Source: Apostichopus japonicus (lineage: Eukaryota > Echinodermata > Holothuroidea > Aspidochirotida > Stichopodidae). From it: a stretch of 64,000 bases of DNA. The first letter of the stretch is position 1, and each line of letters begins with the position of its first letter. The position numbers and the translations under genes are program-made. The notes beneath the pieces were generated by a model that worked only from the letters and a program-made list of their open reading frames with translations, ran no database searches and was not told where the DNA came from. The stretch lies in NCBI RefSeq assembly GCF_037975245.1, contig NC_092565.1, forward strand, positions 14,229,499 through 14,293,498. The letters run 5' to 3'. Below are positions 58,601-64,000 of the stretch, in pieces.

Positions 58601-61600
58601 TCTCCTTGTTCCGGTTATATATATTTTTCTATTTTCCTGTTTGGTTTCTTTTAGCCTTCTCTTTTTCTCTTGGATACTACTTGTGACGAACATTCTTGTT
58701 TTTCTAGTACCCATGATATGTGTAATTATGTACCAGTTTGTCATGTTCTACTGTAGAACATATGAAGATTTGAATTTGAATTTAATTTTAGAGCAACAGA
58801 CATAAAGAGAGTATGTCACAGCCATGGAAAATGAACCAAGAAAGTGAGAAAATGTTGCCTTCTGACAGTTGGATCCTGAAAATAAACTCAGGACTGACCT
58901 CAATAGAGCTGTAGCACTTCATAGAGTCAGTTCTGTGAAGAGGAGGACGAATGGGGGCAGCAGGCAGACTAGATGTACTGGCTGATTTGATTGGCGGTCT
59001 AGGAGAGAGAGAGAAAACACAAGGAAATAAAGATGACAGAAGTGTATCTGGAGTAATCCTAATCCACAAAGAGAGAGAAGAATTATTTCACTCTTTGAAA
59101 TCATTTCTTCTACTTTTTAATTTTTATTATTTGATGAAGTAATGAATAAATGGATGAATTAGAATCGGTGTTCCCCTTGGCGAACATACAATACGTAATA
59201 GATACTAATTATCAGCTAAATATTCTGGTGAGAAATTTGTAATTATTGACACGTACACACACACACACACACACAATCACCATTGCATAGATTCCTTTTA
59301 CCTTCGGGCAAGGAATCAAAAACTAAGAGTAAGATCCAGATCTGATCTCCTGCTTAGGATCAGATCCTGTGTTTGAGATCAAGGTGTTGTAGTGTAAATG
59401 CAGATCACAGCCAGACCTGATCCTCAAATTTAGATCCTGGCAAGGAGGAAGGGGGTGGCGGGGAGGATCAGACCAAGAGCATGAGATATCGCTTGTGGTA
59501 GTGTAAATGCTCTAGGATCGACAATGACCCGAGATAATCTGTGACCTTAACATTATGCAACCACCGGCATCCTCGCGGTAACTTCACAGTGCAGTTGCTC
59601 GAGTAGTGCTGCATATGCAACCAGTGTGTATATCTAAGTACTACAGTCTGGAGGCCACTCGCAGTGCACAGGGAGGATCAGAGTAGGATCTAAGTGTAAA
59701 TGCGCCCCGCCCCCCAATATTGACTTTAGTTATCAAGTTACTTTAAGGAAACAAAATAGATTGTGATAACTTACTCATGGAGGCCAAGAGGTTGACTTCT
59801 GTAAGGTTTCGGTGATCTGTGAGTGAATTAACCGTTATAACAGTTTAGGTTTCAGTTGAAATGAAGAGCTACATCAACCAAATGAACTGTACATAGTCAT
59901 AATCAAATACAAAGAAACCTTAAAGCAGAACATGAAACTAAAACTCTTGTTACATGTGTTTTTATTTTTGTTATATCAAACAGAATAAAGATGGTTTCCT
60001 TACTTTCTTGTTTCTTGGGGGTCTCTTTTGCTAGTGGTGACCTGTCTTGGTTCCAAACCTTGCCATGAGTGTGAAGAGTCCGCATAGAGGGTCTTAGCTT
60101 GACCGGTGGTGTAACCACTCGCAGGACGATACCTACAACGAATGGACACAGAAATACAGAGAGCACGGACTAGATATGAAATTTCAGGGGAATTAGGTTG
60201 GCAATATTTGGAAGACTTTCAATTCTTACATGTCATGTGAAAGTTCATTTCATTTAAAAAATAATAAATATGTATAGAGATATGAACATAACTTACTTCC
60301 AAAAAGAGAAAGGTGCATCATAAATGAGCTGGACATTGTTTGTAACAGAACTATCACTGCCATTTTCATCAAAGGGTACAAACGGTGTCAACTGTTGCAC
60401 ATTAGCATCACATCTTACGCCCCTACCATTCAGTGTCTATGCACTATCCAGCTGTCCTGGAATGATTTCCATCATGAAATGGAACTACAGGTTATAATTT
60501 ACAAGAAATAATATAGAAAATAAGTTACCTATGTCTGCAGTCTGTGGTCGTATATTGAGGTGACAGGATATGTTCTACGGGTGTATGGGTGGCAGATACA
60601 TCTAATGAACCTGGGTCACCTGATAACACTGTCCAAAAAGTGAGGAAAGTAAGAATTATCTTCAAGAACCAGGATGCAAAAAAAAGCATTGAAGTTTCGA
60701 TTACTTCATTGCAATAGACTTCTGCTTATTTACACCAGATATAGCTATTATAATATAAATGTCCTGATTTCTAACAAGCATTACTTCTCAACAGAAGAGC
60801 AAGACAAACTCAATGTCTATGGTTCAAACCCCAGTGAATGCAGTTTTCCTTTTTCTATTCTAATACCTCTTTCCTTCCATCATGAACTTTAAATATTAGA
60901 AACAAGCATTATATATCAACAGTTACAGTGGTGCAGTGGTTAGTGCGTGTGCCTGAAGAGCAAGTCAAAATCCTTGTCTATGGTTCAAACCCCAGTGAAG
61001 GCAATTTTCCTTTTTCTCAACAGTTACATAATGAAGTTTTCCTTTTTCTCAACAGTTAAATAATGAAGGTTTTCACAATTTGACCCCTGGTGACCCCAAA
61101 TGACCTTCTACACACTAATTACTTCCCAAACTTGTTTATTTAATAATTAAGTACAGAGACAGAAAATAAATCTACCATAAACACTTCTTAAAATTCCAAT
61201 CGTTTCAATCTTCAAGAATTTTTTTATGTTTTTGGAATGTAAAAACTTACTGATGTGTGGAGAGAGATGACTGGAGTAGTAGTGTCTGGACGGATCCTCC
61301 CTGTAAGACACAGGAGTGAATGGACTCTGTCCAGATGGTCTCCCTAACACAGAATTAGTCATCGAAGCATTGAATACACCAGCCACGGATGTCGCACCTC
61401 CGAGTAACCTCTCTACATCTGTTGTTCGAAAACAAGAGTGGAGAAGCGGGTAAGGAAAATAGAGAAGGATGTCGAGAGGATAGTATCGTAATGAAGTGGC
61501 TCGAGGATGTGAATAGACTGACTGCTGGGAGAAACAGTCACTATTGAGAATAATAACTGTATGCATCATGTCACCGAGGCAACAGAATTAACATATTTCA

Positions 61601-63947
61601 TTTGTAAAATCAGTCTAGAAAACTCATCCTTCATTTCAGTAATCAGAGCACTGTTTCATTCACAATCCTACATGCCTGGTACTTGCTCACAGTGGTGTAC
61701 AGAATCTGCCATTGACATTATTCAAGTTCTTTCTAAACTCCTACATGCATTGCAGGCTACCTTTGATCTTAATTGGTCAGTAGTCCATTGTTACTCTGTC
61801 TGCAGGGCACGGTTGAATGTTATCACTTTCAGACATAGGTTTATTAGCGAGCGACTAAGATCCAAGCCTCCGTATGTTAAACAAGGAACTGACATTCCAT
61901 GAACTCAATGATTCTCTTTGTTGTTTTCATTACACTGAATAGAGCATGACTGGAGCAATGCATGACATTAGTTGAAGATATCAAATTACTAAACGTTAGA
62001 CATACCTTGGCTTGTGTTCTCCTCGATATTTGGGAGAACTTTCAGGCCACTGATGATGCCTGTAGCATGACACAGCCAGGACCTCTTGATGTGGTTCAGT
62101 TCAGAGAAGCTAGACAACTTATCATCTGAAAACATGAGACAAGTCAAATGAAAACATTCAAATAAGTACAGAAATATTACAAAAATCTATGAAGATCCAG
62201 TATTATCATTAAGTATAACTTCTTTATGATTATTGTGAGGTCAAACAATTCTGATAACTGAGTTGGAGCAGCTTGAAAGTTTGAATTTTGTGAAGAATTC
62301 ATCATAATCCAGGTTGTATGATACTCAAAAGGAAACATTTGGTATCTGGAAATATGATCCACTTCTTTAGTCCACCAAGCATTGCTCCAAGGGAATGACA
62401 AAATTATGGTATATAAACTTCAAAATAATTGTAAGTTCAAGAGAGATAAATAGTATTATCTTTTAAAGAACTGTTCATACTGGCAGTACAACTGCTCTGT
62501 AGTATAACATGAGAGGACAGTATAGAGTGGTATTAGCATTGCCAAAATAGTTTCAACTGGCATTCAAACAGTTTGCAGACATGATGAAACTCTTATAAGT
62601 TGTTAATTGCTGAGATGACAATAATACTATTTATCTCTCTTGAACTTGCAATTATTTTGAAGTTTATACCATCATTTTGTATAAACTTCAAAATAATTGT
62701 AAGTTCAAGAGGGATAAATACTGTTCATACTGTTCATACTGTTCATACTGGCAGTACAACTGCTTTGTAGCATAACATGAGAGGACAGTATAGAATGGTA
62801 TTAGCATTGCCAAATAGTCTCAACTGGCATTCAACAGTTGCATTCAACAGTTGCAGACATGACGAAACTCTGATAAGTTGTTAATAGCTGAGATGACTTT
62901 CTGTCATACCTACTAGGTCCCTGGTTAGAGATATCAGCTTAGGGGTGACTCGACTGAGTTCGTCCAGAGAGGTAAGGACGCTGGTTTTATGAGTGTGGCT
63001 GGGGACGGCCATCAGTGCGGAGACTGTAACCTGACGGACCTGTGTGACCACCAGAGATAAGGCATCAGACTGACCCTGTAACTCAACCAGGAAGTGTTGC
63101 CTGGAAGGGCCTGGGTGATGAAGATGAATAGATGTAAATAATAAACGAGTTAGCAAGATTTGATATGATGTACATATCAAGTCAACTATTATGATAGAAT
63201 TAGAAAAGCTTCAAATTCAAATTTTATAGAAAGAGCAAGAACTCAAATTTGTTGATATACTAAACTTTCTTTTCTCCATTGATTTTAATCATGAATTTAA
63301 TATAAATTGCATTTAACGTTAAATAACCATGAAACTTAAGCGTAATTAATTTTTTTTTTTCTTTTGCATGAGTTTGATAGATTTTAGTGGAAAGTAGCCA
63401 TGGGGTTAAAGTTTATTACATGATTATTAAAAATCATTTGAAGTGCACCTTTAAATAACAGAAACCCAACCAAAATATGTGAACTATCGGTACAAGACCG
63501 TCAATGAGAATGTGCATAAATTTCAAATGTCACAGTGGAATTGTAGCTTCATATTAAAGGGGCAGTCAAGACTCAACATTTCACACCATATTACACAAGG
63601 GGACGACTCGTTGTTCCACCCTCCTATCTAACCGATATGACATATCATTTTAAGATATTCCTCTCCAAATAAATTGAACTATTTTAAATTGTTTTAGTAC
63701 TTTCACAATCAGAACCAACTGTGAAGATACGAGATGGACTTTTGACTTTTCTGTCATATTTTTTCCCGTATTATATAGTGTAGTTTTTTTTTTTAACTCG
63801 AGGACATATCATGACCTAAAATGTTAAGGAGAGATTCAAAAGGTCACCTGTTGAATTGAAAGCTGCATGAGCGCTGCTCATCAATCTATCGATTCTCAAA
63901 CCAACGTCAGCTGACAGCCTATCCAACCAATCAGAAAGCTGGTGCAT
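55406..63947 (-). CDS. Vinculin/alpha-catenin superfamily protein, C-terminal exons
   Basis: Minus-strand exons (high to low): 63848-63947, 62910-63110, 62006-62125, 61251-61418, 60042-60132, 59775-59816, 58899-58998, 57762-57896, 56785-56885, 56128-56317 and 55406-55609. All have AG/GT borders and matching phases (1,1,1,1,2,2,0,0,2,0), giving 483 residues to TAG. Upstream exons lie beyond the window. The first 240 or so residues are helical. A Pro/Ser-rich linker follows (TPPVKLRPS, SPKPYRSQPLG, PPIKSASTSSLPAAPIRPP), then a vinculin-tail-like helical domain: LMLQQEADKW, SKTELISAARAIATEA, and IPALATQLNIISTVK, which closely resembles vinculin IPTISTQLKILSTVK (recalled), and NAERLMDTVMYTLNAAESL against NAQNLMQSVKETVREAEAA. 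Vinculin tails bind F-actin and phosphoinositide (established). The last 67 residues (GLRSIEDAS to HKGSRS) extend past the usual tail end. It could equally be an alpha-catenin/catulin relative. Confidence 0.72.
55852..56207 (-). repeat. 114 bp in-frame triplication of an exon end with its splice donor
   Basis: Three near-identical copies of 114 bp (38 codons), each containing NAERLMDTVMYTLNAAESLC and then VK, followed by AAG/GTGAGA, a good splice donor. Equivalent exon ends would be 56128, 56014 and 55900, and each leaves phase 0, so all three can join the terminal exon. Reading through the first two donors stays open. The protein may thus have one, two or three copies of this helix, or copies two and three may be intronic. 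Confidence 0.9.
56128..56317 (-). CDS. Vinculin-tail-like exon (penultimate)
   Basis: Acceptor ATCTCTTTCAG, donor AAG/GTGAGA at the first of three equivalent sites, 190 bp, phase 2 to 0. Encodes QAEDLETHSRQIPALATQLN and IISTVK, then NAERLMDTVMYTLNAAESL. This is the segment with the clearest resemblance to vinculin. Confidence 0.85.
56785..56885 (-). CDS. Vinculin-tail-like exon
   Basis: Acceptor TCCTCATTTCAG, donor CA/GTAAGT, 101 bp, phase 0 to 2. Encodes SKTELISAARAIATEACSIH and QFAEVIIRHAKDTQ, corresponding in pattern to the TKRALIQCAKDIAKAS/AKEVAKQCTD helices of vinculin as recalled. Confidence 0.85.
57762..57896 (-). CDS. Vinculin-like exon with tail start
   Basis: Acceptor GTTTTAG, donor ATG/GTAAGT, 135 bp, phase 0 to 0. 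Encodes ATALMLQQEADKWEPNQNSY and QAIKQLSENMKILSRFG. The EA..W pattern matches the start of the vinculin tail (EARKW). Confidence 0.83.
58390..58490. repeat. 11-13 bp tandem repeat in an intron
   Basis: About eight copies of CTTGTCAACA/CTTGTCAACT with small changes, inside the intron between 57896 and 58899. Confidence 0.8.
58899..58998 (-). CDS. Proline-rich linker exon
   Basis: Acceptor TCTCTCCTAG, donor GAG/GTCAGT, 100 bp, phase 2 to 0. Encodes PPIKSASTSSLPAAPIRPPL and HRTDSMKCYSSIE. Only this frame is free of stops. The place just before the tail domain is where vinculin has its proline-rich linker. Confidence 0.8.
59254..59275. repeat. (AC)n microsatellite
   Basis: About ten CA units in an intron of the minus-strand gene. 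Confidence 0.85.
59320..59706. repeat. Possible MITE with GATC-rich inverted words
   Basis: AGATCCAGATCTGATCTCC at the left and GGATCAGAGTAGGATCTAAG at the right are partly inverted copies of each other. AGTGTAAATGC recurs three times (59393, 59500, 59692). It fits a diverged non-autonomous element in an intron, but the borders are not certain. Confidence 0.4.
59775..59816 (-). CDS. 42 bp microexon of the vinculin-like gene
   Basis: Acceptor ATTCACTCACAG, donor TGA/GTAAGT, 14 codons, phase 2 to 2. Encodes SPKPYRSQPLGLHE when read in the only phase compatible with the next exon. Since it is a multiple of three, it can be skipped without shifting the frame. Confidence 0.6.
   Translation of the reverse strand: MTETLQKSTSWPP
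60042..60132 (-). CDS. Linker exon open in two frames
   Basis: Acceptor TTCGTTGTAG, donor ACAG/GTCACC, 91 bp. Read in phase 1 (direct from 61251) it gives VVTPPVKLRPSMRTLHTHGK and VWNQDR, and exits in phase 2 as the microexon demands. A second open frame (YRPASGYTTGQAKTLYADSS) would follow if a candidate exon at 60529-60628 were included, but that frame cannot continue downstream. Confidence 0.65.
60529..60628 (-). CDS. Candidate alternative exon
   Basis: Flanked by TTTTTGGACAG and CATAG/GTAACT. Open only in phase 1 (MLSGDPGSLDVSATHTPVEH, ILSPQYTTTDCR), leaving phase 2, which leads to a stop in later exons. Internal donors (CAG/GTGACC, CCAG/GTTCAT) would make a 9 or 18 bp microexon keeping phase 1. 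It is either a rare frame-shifting exon, a microexon region or a false exon. Confidence 0.35.
60687..60775. repeat. Dispersed repeat family C, copy 2
   Basis: GCATTGAAGTTTCGATTACT, TCATTGCAATAGACTTCTGC and CTATTATAATATAAATGTCC match 53895-53990. A partial SINE body (60787-60860) and then a SINE head follow. Confidence 0.75.
60915..61025 (+). mobile_element. tRNA-derived SINE head (plus strand)
   Basis: ACAGTGGTGCAGTGGTTAGT (A box) and CTATGGTTCAAACCCCAGTG (B box). The A-box side is the same type as in the 49.0-50.3 kb array, in opposite orientation. The 3' part CAGTTTTCCTTTTTCT/CAATTTTCCTTTTTCT also occurs at 60840-60857, and a DR1-type unit follows (61070-61110). Confidence 0.65.
61251..61418 (-). 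CDS. Vinculin-like gene exon
   Basis: Acceptor CGAACAACAG, donor ATCA/GTAAGT, 168 bp, phase 1 to 1. Encodes DVERLLGGATSVAGVFNASM, then GRPSGQSPFTPVSYRED and HYYSSHLSPH. A Ser/Tyr/Pro-rich, probably disordered stretch. Confidence 0.75.
62006..62125 (-). CDS. Vinculin-like gene exon
   Basis: Acceptor ATGTTTTCAG, donor CAAG/GTATGT, 120 bp, phase 1 to 1. Encodes DDKLSSFSELNHIKRSWLCH and ATGIISGLKVLPNIEEN, predicted helical. Confidence 0.78.
62408..62897. mobile_element. Inverted-repeat element with partial tandem copy
   Basis: The arm at 62408-62460 (GGTATATAAACTTCAAAATA, ATTGTAAGTTCAAGAGAGAT) is the reverse complement of 62618-62670, with about 155 bp between: a MITE-like unit of about 263 bp. 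From about 62677 the left arm and inside repeat directly (TGTTCATACTGGCAGTACAA, AACATGAGAGGACAGTATAG, CATGACGAAACTCTGATAAG), running to within a few bases of the donor of the exon at 62910. The second copy lacks the right arm. Confidence 0.75.
62910..63110 (-). CDS. Vinculin-like gene exon
   Basis: Acceptor TTCATCACCCAG, donor GTAG/GTATGA, 201 bp, phase 1 to 1. Encodes RQHFLVELQGQSDALSLVVT and QVRQVTVSALMAVPSHTHKT, then a LDELSRVTPKLISLTRDLV helix. Third positions are G/C-rich compared with the introns, supporting real coding. Confidence 0.82.
63111..63847 (-). other. Intron of the vinculin-like gene
   Basis: AT-rich with T-runs (about 63350 and 63787). Bounded on the minus strand by GTGACC after the 63848 exon and CATCACCCAG before 63110. 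No further exon or repeat seen. Confidence 0.6.
63848..63947 (-). CDS. Vinculin-like gene exon, most upstream in the window
   Basis: Acceptor TCTCACGTTAG, donor ACAG/GTGACC, 100 bp, phase 0 to 1. Encodes MHQLSDWLDRLSADVGLRID and RLMSSAHAAFNST. It begins with ATG, but the preceding AG and pyrimidine-containing context suggest an internal exon; the gene should continue past the right edge. Confidence 0.72.
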
Positions 63948-64000
63948 CTAACGTGAGAGAATAATGGAGTAACATGAGAGAAGATTCAAGTTAAATCCTT

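Noticed and set aside
60297-60409. Possible extra exon (LTPFVPFDENGSDSS...) on the minus strand with a good GTAAGT donor
   Set aside because: Reads well but neither of its acceptors gives phases that agree with both neighbours; it may be an alternative exon and was not put in the gene model.

Overview
This is intron-rich, AT-rich eukaryotic genomic DNA from an animal. The conserved protein-coding exons (an HSPA12-type Hsp70 and a vinculin/alpha-catenin-family protein), canonical GT-AG splice sites, many tRNA-derived SINEs, foldback elements and minisatellites all fit a marine invertebrate deuterostome. An echinoderm, perhaps a sea cucumber, is my best guess, but that rests on general style (for example scattered TAGGCCTA words around 46.5-47.2 kb) and is not proven by any single sequence.

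Layout. 1-6.8 kb is non-coding. It holds a 30-33 bp minisatellite (about 605-930), a dispersed repeat seen in several copies, and a striking 3,036 bp terminal-inverted-repeat element (2260-5295) that consists largely of two satellite-like arrays. 6814-16128 is one giant open exon of 9,315 bp, exactly 3,105 codons, with a 3' splice site before it and a GTAAGT donor after it. It encodes an AHNAK/periaxin-like, Asp/Val/Pro-rich repeat protein with nine spaced Ser-rich/basic modules. After an 11.5 kb intron, six exons (27665-38832, + strand) encode an essentially complete HSPA12 protein ending in a stop codon. The giant exon is phase 1 at both ends and the first HSPA12 exon is entered in phase 1. 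The sequence is therefore compatible with one transcript making an AHNAK-like/HSPA12 fusion of about 3,760 residues, or with the giant exon being an in-frame cassette.

38.8-55.4 kb is intergenic or UTR. It contains an 799 bp DNA transposon with a perfect 9 bp target duplication (44978-45776), a head-to-tail array of nine tRNA-SINE heads with a 150 bp period (49.0-50.3 kb), a 221 bp foldback element (50488-50708), and an array carrying DR1 nuclear-receptor-like sites (53.98-54.56 kb). 55406-63947 (- strand) holds the last eleven or so coding exons of a vinculin/alpha-catenin superfamily gene whose 5' part lies beyond the right edge. Its penultimate exon end, including the splice donor, is tandemly triplicated in frame (114 bp = 38 codons per copy).

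The two genes converge (tail to tail). The HSPA12 protein is a divergent cytosolic Hsp70-type ATPase. The giant-exon protein and the vinculin-like protein both suggest the membrane/cytoskeleton interface, but a working relation between neighbours is not implied in an animal genome. No complete RNA gene, CRISPR array or viral gene was recognised.
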